A stretch of DNA of 64,000 nucleotides from Nostoc sp. UHCC 0926 (lineage in GTDB: Bacteria; Cyanobacteriota; Cyanobacteriia; Cyanobacteriales; Nostocaceae), in assembly GCF_028623165.1 (NCBI RefSeq), contig NZ_CP117768.1, positions 1,798,001 through 1,862,000 of the forward strand, written 5' to 3'. Position numbers and translations under genes: made by a program. Within the stretch, counting starts at the first letter, position 1. Each line of letters begins with the position of its first letter. Under the pieces are notes generated by a model, which was not told where the DNA came from, searched no databases, and was given only the letters and a program-made list of their open reading frames with translations. Below, piece by piece: positions 55,716 to 64,000 of this stretch.

Positions 55716-55979
55716 AATACTCTTTTGCACGTAAAATTACCCAGTACAAATCTAGGTTATTCCCATCTCAAATTAAACTGAGTCCAGCCCACAAAGCCTC
55801 TTGAGACACTTACCAAAGCTATCATAGCTACTGGAGTAGAACGGCCATGTTCTACTCTTTCAAGGTATTATGCAATTTTAAAGCTTATTTAGATCAGCAT
55901 CACAGACTTATGGTGCGCGAGAATCGCAGGATACGATACTAAACAAATCTTGATTAATTACAATTCCACCGATTTGTCA

Positions 55980-56420
55980 ATGGCAGCAGAAACCAATGAA
56001 AACCATCTACTGATTATTGAAGACGATCAAGGTCGCAAAGAATTTTCTCTGGAGCAACCCGTCTACTCTATCGGTAGAGACCGCGAATGTAATATCCGTT
56101 TGATGTCGCAGTTTGTCTCCCGCCGCCATGCCACATTAGTGAGATTGCCACGAGAGCATAATAGTCATAGCTACTATTACCGGATTGTAGATGGCGATGC
56201 CAAAGGTAAGCCTAGTTCCAACGGTTTGATGATTAATGGACGTAAGATACCAGCCCACGATCTCAGAAATGAAGACGAGATCGTTTTTGGACCTCAAGTC
56301 CGTGCCATTTATTACCTTTTAAAAAACACTCAGCGTTTGGGACAAACCGATTCGAGCGAGTACGACATTACACTAATAAACCCCGGTATGGCCGAGGATT
56401 TAGAGGATGTAGTAGATTGA
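55980..56420 (+). CDS. FHA-domain protein
   Basis: 146 residues from ATG at 55980 (TTG at 55950 is less likely). FHA core: QPVYSIGRDRECNIRLMSQF, VSRRHATLVRL, KPSSNGLMINGRKIPAHDLR, EDEIVFGPQVRAIYY, with the phosphothreonine-binding Arg (GRD), Ser-Arg-Arg-His and Asn-Gly. It thus binds phosphothreonine peptides. A short acidic tail follows. No kinase is next to it. Confidence 0.92.
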   Translation: MAAETNENHLLIIEDDQGRKEFSLEQPVYSIGRDRECNIRLMSQFVSRRHATLVRLPREHNSHSYYYRIVDGDAKGKPSSNGLMINGRKIPAHDLRNEDEIVFGPQVRAIYYLLKNTQRLGQTDSSEYDITLINPGMAEDLEDVVD

Positions 56421-56441
56421 ATTCTAAACTACCAATCACAG

Positions 56442-56478
56442 TCTGACACTCTCACGGCTTCAAGTCGTAGGAGTGTCA
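56442..56478. terminator. Stem-loop between convergent genes
   Basis: TGACACTC and GAGTGTCA are perfect inverted 8-mers enclosing a second partial pair (acggctt / aagtcgt). It lies between the FHA gene (plus) and the gene at 56498 (minus) and may serve both. Confidence 0.6.
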
Positions 56479-56497
56479 ATTCAATCACTCACTAAAG

Positions 56498-56845
56498 CTA
56501 TCCTGCAAGACTTTCAATCAAATGCCAATGGCGGCTACTTTCAATAGCCTGCTTGATGAATTCAAACATTTGTCGGCAGTAATTATCTAGTTGGAGTGGT
56601 AGTTCTTCATTTTTAATCACAATACTCATCCGGGTTTCTGTTTCAGTAGATTTTGATTTATCAATCAGTACTTCTACTGTGACCAATTTATGAAAAGGAA
56701 CATTGCCGGGAACTTCCCGAGCGATAATGTAATCGCCCATGTGGTATTGAATATCCAACTGACAGTCCTGTAGAAGTTCTACAAGTAATGGCTGGAGATG
56801 GTCACTAGGAACAGAAACAATAAATGAACAGGTATAGCGAGCCAT
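56498..56845 (-). CDS. Conserved cyanobacterial hypothetical protein
   Basis: 115 residues. MARYTCSFIVSVPSDHLQPL, LLQDCQLDIQYHMGDYIIAR, HKLVTVEVLIDKSKSTETET and MSIVIKNEELPLQLDNYCRQ suggest a beta-rich fold with a C-terminal helix (MFEFIKQAIESSRHWHLIE). It recalls small SRPBCC-like or DUF proteins of cyanobacteria, but I cannot name the family. Start ATG at 56845. Confidence 0.8.
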   Translation of the reverse strand: MARYTCSFIVSVPSDHLQPLLVELLQDCQLDIQYHMGDYIIAREVPGNVPFHKLVTVEVLIDKSKSTETETRMSIVIKNEELPLQLDNYCRQMFEFIKQAIESSRHWHLIESLAG

Positions 56846-57047
56846 AATAGCCCCACGCCTTGCAACACTCCGTCCATCCTATAATACCGAAGCATCTAAA
56901 CGGAAAGTCATTCAAAAGCAAAGTTTTTGAGTTTTGAGATCAGGCATTACCAGATATACAGTCATATCTCTTCTATCGAGAAGGAAAGTACCGTAAGCTG
57001 AAAGTTTGATCAAAAACTTTACAATAAAGGTTTGGCTGAGGTAGAAA

Positions 57048-57968
57048 ATGAAAGTCGCAATTACTGGAGCAACAGGATTTGTTGGTAGTCGTTTAGTACA
57101 ACAACTCCACGGAAAAGGTCATAAAGTAGTAGTATTAGCTCGGAACACCGCGTTTGCTCAAAAGTTTTTTCCATCCGAGGCTTTCCCGAATCTAGAAATC
57201 GTTGCCTATACACCAAATGCATCTGGTTCTTGGCAAAGTGTCATTGCTAGTTGTGATGGCGTAGTTAATTTGGCAGGAGAACCTATTGCTGAAGGACGCT
57301 GGACACTAGAACGCAAACAAGAAATCCTCAATAGCCGGAAGCTAGGTACACAAAAATTAGTTGAAGCAATAGCCAACGCTAACCCCAAACCAACAGTATT
57401 AGTTAACGCTTCCGCTATTGGCTACTATGGCACTAGTGAAAGCGCAACCTTTGATGAAACAAGTCTATCTGGTAAAGATTTTCTCGCCCAAGTCTGCCAA
57501 GCCTGGGAAACAGAAGCGAGAAAGGTAAAAGATGCTGGTGTACGGTTGGTAATTCTGCGTCTTGGGATTGTTTTGGGCAATGGTGGTGCTTTAGGTAAAA
57601 TGATTCCGCCTTTCAAACTCTTCGCTGGTGGCCCAATTGGCAGTGGTCGGCAGTGGTTCTCTTGGATTCACGTAGACGATTTAGTTAACCTGATTCTGCA
57701 AGCTTTAACTAAACCGGAAATAGAAGGTGTGTATAATGCCACTGCCCCTAAGCCAGTCCGAATGGCAGATTTAAGCCAAACTTTGGGACGAGTGATGAAT
57801 CGCCCTTCTTGGTTGCCTGTTCCTGCTTTTGCGATCGAAGCTCTTTTAGGAGACGGAGCTATAGTAGTTTTAGAAGGTCAGCAAGTTCTACCCAAGCGCA
57901 CCGAAGAAACAGGCTTTGAGTACAAATACCCGAATTTGCAATCAGCATTAACGCAAATTCTTAATTAA
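57048..57968 (+). CDS. TIGR01777-family epimerase (SulA/GC1-like)
   Basis: 306 residues. The N-terminal NAD(P) loop MKVAITGATGFVGSRLVQQL is followed by DGVVNLAGEPIAEGRWTLER, NASAIGYYGTSESATFDETS, AGGPIGSGRQWFSWIHVDDL and the C-terminal domain (KPVRMADLSQTLGRVMNRPS). This is a TIGR01777/YfcH-type SDR epimerase. The cyanobacterial and plastid member (slr1223, GC1) has been linked to division, but enzyme activity is not settled. The ATG start follows a weak gaggtag site. Confidence 0.92.
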   Translation: MKVAITGATGFVGSRLVQQLHGKGHKVVVLARNTAFAQKFFPSEAFPNLEIVAYTPNASGSWQSVIASCDGVVNLAGEPIAEGRWTLERKQEILNSRKLGTQKLVEAIANANPKPTVLVNASAIGYYGTSESATFDETSLSGKDFLAQVCQAWETEARKVKDAGVRLVILRLGIVLGNGGALGKMIPPFKLFAGGPIGSGRQWFSWIHVDDLVNLILQALTKPEIEGVYNATAPKPVRMADLSQTLGRVMNRPSWLPVPAFAIEALLGDGAIVVLEGQQVLPKRTEETGFEYKYPNLQSALTQILN

Positions 57969-58488
57969 AAGGGAGTGGGGAGTGGGGGAAATGATTCCAG
58001 TACAAAATAACAAGAGTAGTTTGTTACTCTCTTTAAATTTTATCTGCAAGTGCGATCGCACCGCCTCCCCACAAATCGAAAAACTCGACAGCACATTGTT
58101 AAAACCACTACTCTATTGCTTCAAAATCAATATTCATTTGTAGTGTTGCCTTACTTTGCTCTTTTTACATTTCTTTAGAGAGAGGTTCTTAGAAGCTATT
58201 TTGTTACAGTTATTAAGAATATTTCCACAACAAGAAAAATTTTATTTCCTCTGTGATTAGTTTTTGACATGGTGTCAGAACCTAGAGAAATCACTGTTGC
58301 ATAAAGGGCGGTGTTTGTTCGCGGCTGTTGCCTGTGGTTTCAACCTTCTTATATCTACGCCTAAAAAAAGGTTTTGGGGACAAGGGTATGAGGGGAGGAG
58401 GCGATGCTAAAGGCGGCAAGCTACGCACCCCCTACCCCGCCATAATTGCCTACAACACATGACACCCCAGAAAATGAATATCACTTCG
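57969..58488. other. Spacer without genes
   Basis: About 520 bases, AT-rich with GC-rich islands (ggggacaagggtatgagggg at 58376), probably repeat debris. I see no gene. Confidence 0.5.
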
Positions 58489-59202
58489 TTATCTGGGATT
58501 GTTTATTTCAGTAGGATTTTGTTGAATTAAAGCTAATATTTCTTTATGTTCTAGAAGTTGCCCTTGATTGTAGAAAAACCCAGCAGCTTTATGCAAATCT
58601 TCTATCGCACCTAATTTGTTTCCCGTTTCCAGATGCATCAGCCCTCGGAATTTATAAGCATTTGCATAATCTGGATAGAGATTAATTGCTTGCTTATAAT
58701 CTTTAAGTGCTTCCTCATACTTTTTCAAATTTGTATAGGCAAAACCTCTGAAAGCATAAGCAGAAATATAATTAGGATTATGTAAGATTGCGCGATTTAA
58801 AACTTTGACTGCATATTCATAATTATTCAATTTTATATAAGCAAGACCAAGCTGAAAGTGACCTTGAGGTACTGAAGAATTTAGAAGTACGACTCTTTTA
58901 TAATCTTCAACAGCACCTTTTATGTCTCCAAGAGCCTCACGAGAAATACCTCTGTTGCTGTGTAATGAGGCTTCATTTGGAGATAAGCGCAGAGCCTGAT
59001 TATAGTCTTCTACTGCTCTCTTATGATCTCCTAGACCAGCAAATGCTGCACCTCTATGCCCATAAGATATAGCATCTTTTGGATTTATAGATAAAGCTTG
59101 GTTATACGCCTGAATTGCTCCTGCAAAATCATCCCGATGCAATTTGCGATCCCCTTGTTTTGCAGGTGTACCCCCCAAAATTAAATCAAATATTTCTCGC
59201 AT
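58489..59202 (-). CDS. TPR protein
   Basis: 237 residues. Six TPR units: DFAGAIQAYNQALSINPKDA, DHKRAVEDYNQALRLSPNEA, DIKGAVEDYKRVVLLNSS, NYEYAVKVLNRAILHNPNY, KYEEALKDYKQAINLYPDYA and a last NKLGAIEDLHKAAGFFYNQG. The end (FYNQGQLLEHKEILALIQQN) resembles that of the large TPR protein at 1776. No signal peptide. Cytoplasmic scaffold, partner unknown. Confidence 0.9.
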   Translation of the reverse strand: MREIFDLILGGTPAKQGDRKLHRDDFAGAIQAYNQALSINPKDAISYGHRGAAFAGLGDHKRAVEDYNQALRLSPNEASLHSNRGISREALGDIKGAVEDYKRVVLLNSSVPQGHFQLGLAYIKLNNYEYAVKVLNRAILHNPNYISAYAFRGFAYTNLKKYEEALKDYKQAINLYPDYANAYKFRGLMHLETGNKLGAIEDLHKAAGFFYNQGQLLEHKEILALIQQNPTEINNPR

Positions 59203-59622
59203 AAGTGGCTCTCTTGTGTCTACTTAAACATAGAGTACCCATAGTGAGAATGTATTTAGCAGCGTCGTGATTTTTAATTTTGACGGCATCCCCGCCCCCA
59301 CTGGTGATAGCATTGACAACGCCGCCAAGTCCTTAAGTCGGTTGCGAGTCTAGAGGATTTGTTAAACTACCCAAAAAGTGAGTTGAACCAGAAGCTAAAT
59401 GAGTCAACAAAAAAAGCAGCGATCGCTCGAATCCGTAAACGTTGGGAGATATTGATCATTCAGCCGAGCAGTCAAATGCAAGAGTGGAACGAACAAGGAG
59501 AACTTTGATGGTGATTGACGATGGCTTTTGTGTATGCTTTGTTACGTGTACAATCTCAACATGAGCAATCAATCACTTTCTGCTCTAGAAAGAGCGGTAC
59601 AAATTATTGCTCTTCTGCTGCG
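59203..59622. other. Spacer with an open, headless coding-like stretch
   Basis: On the plus strand a frame ending at TGA 59507-59509 reads SLEDLLNYPKSELNQKLNES and TKKAAIARIRKRWEILI, which looks protein-like but has no start; it is perhaps the tail of a lost gene. The rest shows nothing. Confidence 0.3.
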
Positions 59623-59868
59623 CTATTGACTAGAGAGAAATTTTCTTGAAACCCAACTGATAATACCGCTGAGAATAGCACCGCCCATAAGGATGCCAAT
59701 CGCTGGGTTAAACACGGGTTGCCACAGTTTATGCCATAAATCCAAACCCAGATTGACTCCTACAGCATCACCGATCGCAGCGATCGCTAACCAGACAAAG
59801 CCAAATAAAACTAAAAAAACATCTGCGACTAAAACCATGTTTAGCCAATTCAACAATTTATCTTTCAT
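59623..59868 (-). CDS. Two-helix small membrane protein
   Basis: 81 residues. LNMVLVADVFLVLFGFVWLA is the first helix (12-34) and PAIGILMGGAILSGIISWVS the second (54-75), ended by RKFLSSQ. It looks complete and conserved-like; I do not know the family. The ATG at 59868 follows a tttgtct-rich AT spacer. Monocistronic. Confidence 0.8.
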   Translation of the reverse strand: MKDKLLNWLNMVLVADVFLVLFGFVWLAIAAIGDAVGVNLGLDLWHKLWQPVFNPAIGILMGGAILSGIISWVSRKFLSSQ

Positions 59869-59968
59869 TTATCCTTTTGTCTAATTGCCCCAAATTTTAC
59901 GACTGCTAACTAAGTGACGGGTAAATTATAAGTGAGGATTACCGACTTGAATTTAACTCATAACTCCT

Positions 59969-60170
59969 GTAGAGACGCGATTAATGAGCCAGCGCGTTGC
60001 GGTGAGGGGGTCGCAGTCTTGGCGGTTCCCGTCGATTGCGAACCCCCGAACCCGAAGGGGGGTTCCCACGCCACTTGCTCCACTTGGGGAAACCCCATCG
60101 CCCTTGGCGTCTCCCCTTGGGAGAAGACCGCAATGGCTCCCCGTTGTAGCGACTGGCGTCGCGTCTCTAC
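59969..60170. repeat. GC-rich MITE-like element with perfect 12-bp ends
   Basis: GTAGAGACGCGA at the left and TCGCGTCTCTAC at the right are perfect inverted repeats. The interior is GC-rich and contains smaller palindromes (gaacccccgaacccgaaggg region, ccccttgggag). It resembles the most common dispersed repeat of Nostoc genomes (gtagagacgcgattaat). Open frames on both strands inside are by-products. Confidence 0.75.
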
Positions 60171-60173
60171 TCC

Positions 60174-60596
60174 TCACTCCTCCAACAGCCAATTTTTGAC
60201 TTTTATCAAACTCTGCCAATCTGGTTTTCTACTTAAACCGTCTTCAATACTGCTTTTTATTTCATCGCGCCATTCTGGGTTGACAAAAATTAGCTGTTGT
60301 GCTAAGTCAATGTGTTCTCGTAAACCTTTTTGACCTGTTTCCAGCATTGCTAAGGCAATATTTACTCTAGCCTGTGGGTCTTGTGGATTTAACTTGACTC
60401 CCTTCTGTGCAGCTTTGTAAGCCAAATTGGGTTTGTTATCGAGTAGATACAACCACGCTAAACAAATCCAAGCAGAACTATTTTTAGGAGCGCGATCGCA
60501 CACCTCTTTAAATACAGGGATTAAAGAATCTACTGCAACTCCAGCTTTATAGCGCTCTAAACCTGTATCAAACAGGGATTCAACTGTTTGAGTCAT
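60174..60596 (-). CDS. TPR-like small protein
   Basis: 140 residues. LFDTGLERYKAGVAVDSLIP, NSSAWICLAWLYLLDNKPNL, AYKAAQKGVKLNPQDPQARV and NIALAMLETGQKGLREHIDL form about three TPR-like helical pairs, ended by a helical cap (PDWQSLIKVKNWLLEE). Conserved in cyanobacteria in my judgement. The A-type carrier gene lies upstream on the same strand, 130 bases away, so the two could be in one transcript. Confidence 0.85.
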   Translation of the reverse strand: MTQTVESLFDTGLERYKAGVAVDSLIPVFKEVCDRAPKNSSAWICLAWLYLLDNKPNLAYKAAQKGVKLNPQDPQARVNIALAMLETGQKGLREHIDLAQQLIFVNPEWRDEIKSSIEDGLSRKPDWQSLIKVKNWLLEE

Positions 60597-60600
60597 AGTA

Positions 60601-60665
60601 AATTAATCAATAGTCATTAGTTAATAGTCATTAGTCATGGCTCAATAGTCAATAGTTAAAAAACC
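60601..60665. repeat. Short tandem repeats (AATAGTCATTAGTT type)
   Basis: Variants of aatagtcattagtt repeat about five times between the TPR-like gene and the A-type carrier gene. Confidence 0.75.
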
Positions 60666-60725
60666 TCTACTCTTGACTATGCCTTTATTGACCGGAGCTT
60701 TCGGAGTCTCCGGCTTTGGTCTTAA

Positions 60726-61082
60726 CTAAACCCCGAATGACTTGCCGCAACCGCAAGTTTGGTTGGCATTGGGGTTAGTAAATTGGAAGCCACCGCCAAT
60801 CATGGCATCGCTGTAATCGAGCATTAAGCCGTAGAGATATAATAGACTCTTGCGATCGCTGACAATTTTGAAGCCATCATAGTCAAAGACTTCATCCTGA
60901 GGGGTGATCTTGCTAGTGTCTTCAAAGTCCATCATGTAAGACATCCCAGAACAACCACCCTGACGGACTCCTACCCGTAAGCAGAAGTCTGTGCCTTGCT
61001 TGTCCCGGAGGGATTTTACCTGGTGCAACGCGGCTTCGCTCAACAGAATTCCGCGTTGTTGAGCCTGAATAGCTTGTGTCAT
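60726..61082 (-). CDS. A-type iron-sulfur carrier (IscA/SufA/HesB family)
   Basis: 118 residues. [40 protein letters not shown] with C44, and the C-terminal QTCGCGKSF with C110 and C112 make the full three-cysteine A-type set. It carries [2Fe-2S] or [4Fe-4S] clusters from the Suf scaffold to apoproteins. Members in cyanobacteria are named SufA or IscA; I leave the symbol open. It is not in the suf operon, and no CAAC-N6-GTTG was noted before it. Confidence 0.93.
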   Translation of the reverse strand: MTQAIQAQQRGILLSEAALHQVKSLRDKQGTDFCLRVGVRQGGCSGMSYMMDFEDTSKITPQDEVFDYDGFKIVSDRKSLLYLYGLMLDYSDAMIGGGFQFTNPNANQTCGCGKSFGV

Positions 61083-61409
61083 CTGCTTTTTTAACTCCTT
61101 AATTAATCTAAGCGTTACCCTGTATCGGCTTGTTAATGCCTGTGGGTTGCCCTTGGTGTTTTTGTTTTCATTCTAACGGCTTAGATGTCGTTAGATACCA
61201 AATTGTAAACACTCCGTCAAAAGCAGCCAAAGATTTCTATTCTAGAATTGAGAGATTCAGTGTATTTATACATTCGGTATTTCTGAAGTTCAAGTTTTGC
61301 GGCAGCCTGAGAAGCAACTATCTTTCAGGTGCAGCCATAAAAATTTAATCCGAGGCTAGCTATTTCCCAAAGTTTACTTCCAAATTGCTTCTTTTGATTA
61401 ACTTATTCT

Positions 61410-63059
61410 ATGACCAGCTTTAATCGCTCTACCAGTCGTCGCTTGAAGAAATTAACTCAAATTCCTTCTGTATGGGAGGGCGATCGCCGTCCGTTGTCAT
61501 CACCAAACCAGCACTCAGACTCCGAGGAAAAGGGAGAATGCATTCTTTGGGTAGATTACTCCCAAGGTGTGGTTCGAGGAATGGACGTGGTAGCTTCAGA
61601 TGTCGGACCAGAAGCAATAGTTCGTACCTTAATGCGAGCAATGGAGCATCCCCACAGTCCGGCAAGACCTGCTAGACCCCAAAGAATTGTAGTCAAAGAT
61701 CGTGAGATCCAATTTTACCTGCGGGGGGTGCTGCAAGATTTAGATATTGCCATTGACTACGCACCAGAACTGCCTTTAATTGACGAACTGTTTCGCGGGT
61801 TCGCCGACATCCTCGATAGTCAAACCCCTGACTTACCCCCACAGTATGCCCAAATCTTGCGCGAGAAAGCATTTGCAATTTGGCAAGCAGCACCTTGGGA
61901 ATTTTTGGAAGAACAACAAATTTTATCAATTGAGATTAATAAGTGGGATATTGGTACACTCTACGCCTCAGTCATGGGAATGCTGGGAATGGAGTATGGG
62001 ATTTTGTTTTATCGCTCAGAAGAGTCTTTAAAACAGTTTCGCGCCGCAGTCTTAAAAGATGAAGAATCAACTGATCATCTAGAAGAAGCGTTCCTCAAGC
62101 AAGATTGCCTGTTTCTCACCTTTGAGAGTACTGACGAAACTGATGAAGATGAAGACGAAGACGAAGAAGGTGATTTGGCGGATCTGCCATTATCAGAAAT
62201 TGACCCCACTTTTGGTAATATCCACCCTTTAGAAGGACTACGATCTGTTTTGTATGAGGAAGAAGCACTTGTAATTTTCGTTGCGATCGAAAGCCTAAGC
62301 CGCTTTATTCGCGATCACCGTCGCCAACTTCATGGAGAAACCTTCCCCACCCTCAGCCGTCGCTATCGCATTTCTCTGCCGCAGTCGGAAGAATCAACTA
62401 AATCAGTGGCTGTTACAGTCTCTACCATGCCGCAGTTAGCAGCAGAATTAGAGGAAATGGCTGCTGGCTTTGATGTCGAAGAACAGGAGATTGGGAAGCA
62501 AGGTTCCCCGACTTTCCAATCATTGCAAGATGACTTGATACCGGAAGATTCTTTCCTCAGCTTAGGTGTAGTGTCCTGGGAAATGTTGGAGTACCTGCGA
62601 AAGGGAGTCAGCTACCATAAGGCTGGTGAAATCAAACAAGTGGGTGATGGTTTACCGGTGATTTTAATTCAAACTTCTCGGCCCAAGGCTAAAATTGTAA
62701 TTGAAAGGATTGAAGCAACAGGTGGACTAACAGCAATTTGCTTTAATCCAGGTGCCGACCCCTTCGATGGCGATCACTACGACCTGGGTTTATTGCAAAC
62801 TCAAAATGGCGAATTATTCCTATTTGGTGAATTTTTAGATGAAGATCCTATTCATGTAGAAGCCCGGAAAAAATGGAATCAGCGGTGTAAAAATACTTTG
62901 GGCTACTGTGGCTTAATCATTGCCAAAGGACTAACAGGAGCTTCCCGTGGCAATCCTCAATTACGAGATATGATGGCTTTGTTTGAAGCGCGATCGCTTT
63001 CACCTAAAGATTTAGGTATTGGCACTCTCCAACTCATGCCCCAACTTAAATTTGAATAA
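61410..63059 (+). CDS. Conserved cyanobacterial protein with a DUF6930-type domain
   Basis: 549 residues. N-terminal basic stretch (RRLKKLTQIPSVWEG), then CILWVDYSQGVVRGMDVVAS, RIVVKDREIQFYLRGVLQDL and a domain with WQAAPWEFLEEQQILSIEIN; an acidic run (~250-260, DEDEDEDEEGD) divides the protein; the second half (LVIFVAIESLSRFIRDHRRQ, ICFNPGADPFDGDHYDLGLL, CGLIIAKGLTGASRGNPQLR) completes it. I think it is a DUF6930-type protein, found mainly in cyanobacteria. The function is unknown; no catalytic motif is visible. Confidence 0.85.
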   Translation: MTSFNRSTSRRLKKLTQIPSVWEGDRRPLSSPNQHSDSEEKGECILWVDYSQGVVRGMDVVASDVGPEAIVRTLMRAMEHPHSPARPARPQRIVVKDREIQFYLRGVLQDLDIAIDYAPELPLIDELFRGFADILDSQTPDLPPQYAQILREKAFAIWQAAPWEFLEEQQILSIEINKWDIGTLYASVMGMLGMEYGILFYRSEESLKQFRAAVLKDEESTDHLEEAFLKQDCLFLTFESTDETDEDEDEDEEGDLADLPLSEIDPTFGNIHPLEGLRSVLYEEEALVIFVAIESLSRFIRDHRRQLHGETFPTLSRRYRISLPQSEESTKSVAVTVSTMPQLAAELEEMAAGFDVEEQEIGKQGSPTFQSLQDDLIPEDSFLSLGVVSWEMLEYLRKGVSYHKAGEIKQVGDGLPVILIQTSRPKAKIVIERIEATGGLTAICFNPGADPFDGDHYDLGLLQTQNGELFLFGEFLDEDPIHVEARKKWNQRCKNTLGYCGLIIAKGLTGASRGNPQLRDMMALFEARSLSPKDLGIGTLQLMPQLKFE

Positions 63060-64000
63060 TTGCACGAATTGCCGCAATCCTCAATCTCAAATTGTGGCTA
63101 TGAGAAATTAAGTTGATGTGCATTTCATTTGCATATTGAGCAAACTCAGTACTGAGGAGCAAGTGGCATTACTGTGTCGTCAGTAGACTGAATACTTAGT
63201 ACTGTTGCACCTAGAGGATAGATTTAGTAATCAAAAACCTAACCCCCCAGCCCCTTGTTGGGTTGGGGGAGCCAAACTCCCCTCTTTGCTTGCCTAACGG
63301 CAGGCTGATGCCAAGATCGAGGGGTTGGGGGAAAGATTCTTCCAGGATTACTGAATTGGTGTTTTAGTGCCCTGCACGGCAGTCTTTTAACTGGAGCTAA
63401 CGCAAAGGTCTCCGGCTTTACTCACAACTGAGCACTTTTCATCCTTATTTATCCGCGTACCTCTTAAAGCGCGGCACTTTGCTATCCACATTCATGTATA
63501 TGTCAACGCCAATAGGTGACCAATGATTAAAAGTTAACTTTACTTAAATTTCATGAAGTATCTGTATTCTCATAGTTTTCCAGTAATTTAATTTGAGATT
63601 TTCCAGTATAAATCAGTACAAATTACCAGAGAATTATTTACGAAATCCGGTTTAATCAAACCTAGCCGATACACTTCAATATCAAAATCTTTTTTTTAAC
63701 AAGTTTTTGAGCTTAGGATCTTGTTATGTATCAATATCATTAAGCAAAAGCTCAGGTAAGAGATTTTTCTTTGTAATTTTTTTATAAACTGTAAAATTGA
63801 TCTCATTTAGTATCTAAATAAAGTTTATTTAAAGCGCAGAAATCATGGCTATAATAAATAGACTACCCAAAAATATTGAAATATACCATTATTTTTACAA
63901 GGATAATTACTAAGAAGTAACGGTAGAATTTTAAAATTTTTTGGTAGGAGTTTTTTCTTTTTTTTTTAATATGAAAAAGCTGTTCAATATGGAATCTTTA
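63060..64000. other. Right-end spacer
   Basis: Contains a dispersed GC-rich repeat (63236-63344: cctaaccccccagccccttg ... gaggggttgggggaaag, with ends partly inverted) and then ~600 bases of AT-rich sequence. I see no gene before the window ends. Confidence 0.55.

Noticed and set aside
56442-56478. IS200/IS605 end
   Set aside because: A subterminal hairpin with acggcttcaag is suggestive, but there is no transposase or second end, so a stem-loop terminator is the simpler reading.
59932-60333. Long frames on both strands near 60 kb
   Set aside because: They come from the GC-rich MITE-like element at 59969-60170.

Overview
The window comes from a chromosome of a filamentous, Nostoc-like cyanobacterium. 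The evidence is: genes for the photosystem II extrinsic protein PsbO, a high-light-inducible protein, the beta-carotene ketolase CrtW and the suf operon with its own SufR repressor; the octamer GCGATCGC (HIP1) scattered through genes and spacers; short tandem repeats of the CCAAAAT and CCAATGC type; and many palindromic spacer elements. A Nostocales chromosome is my inference; no rRNA, tRNA or CRISPR array was seen.

Layout. 1-1740: the 5' part of a pentapeptide-repeat gene running off the left edge, a decayed selD-type FAD domain, a 21-bp tandem repeat and a palindromic element. 1776-6136: a large TPR protein, a protein built of an unrecognised ~60-residue repeat, and an internally deleted Rpn/DUF4351 gene. 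6329-12323: a SemiSWEET transporter, a B12-binding radical SAM protein, a small zinc-ribbon-like protein, an SRPBCC protein, a broken short-chain dehydrogenase, a HLIP, CrtW and CofG. 12416-15098: a HIP1-free island with a small unknown gene and a Z1-domain helicase-like gene split by one in-frame TGA. 15367-19357: hflX, grxC and gshB. 19874-23127: ftsZ and ftsQ on the minus strand with a possible small gene between them. 23834-30326: a KAP/AAA-like ATPase followed by a 1683-residue TPR-nSTAND-WD40 protein, an NLR-like two-gene module.

30456-39984: a conserved hypothetical, psbO, a group 3 sigma factor, a PilP-like lipoprotein with a small partner gene, a secreted TPR protein, YbjQ, a membrane protein, and remnants of ABC-ATPase and YbhB genes. 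40074-46236: sufR diverging from sufBCDS across two CAAC-N6-GTTG operators. 46340-49681: four consecutive genes with nuclease-like folds (a PD-(D/E)XK-like protein, two Uma2, a ParB-nuclease fusion). 49750-64000: a CPBP protease, a TM2 protein and a TM2 fragment cut by a MITE-like element, a 59-residue membrane protein, a copper-type P-ATPase, an FHA protein, a TIGR01777 epimerase, TPR proteins, an IscA/SufA-type carrier and a DUF6930-type protein.

The strongest functional unit is iron-sulfur assembly: SufR senses cluster status and controls SufBCD (scaffold) and SufS (sulfur donor), with a separate A-type carrier at 60726. GrxC and GshB are consecutive glutathione genes. FtsQ and FtsZ form a division cluster. 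The outstanding general feature is gene decay: at least eight broken or deleted coding regions lie among intact housekeeping genes, and repeats have entered reading frames in frame. The best candidates for an undescribed system are the ATPase/nSTAND-WD40 pair, the Z1 pair and the novel repeat protein at 3884.
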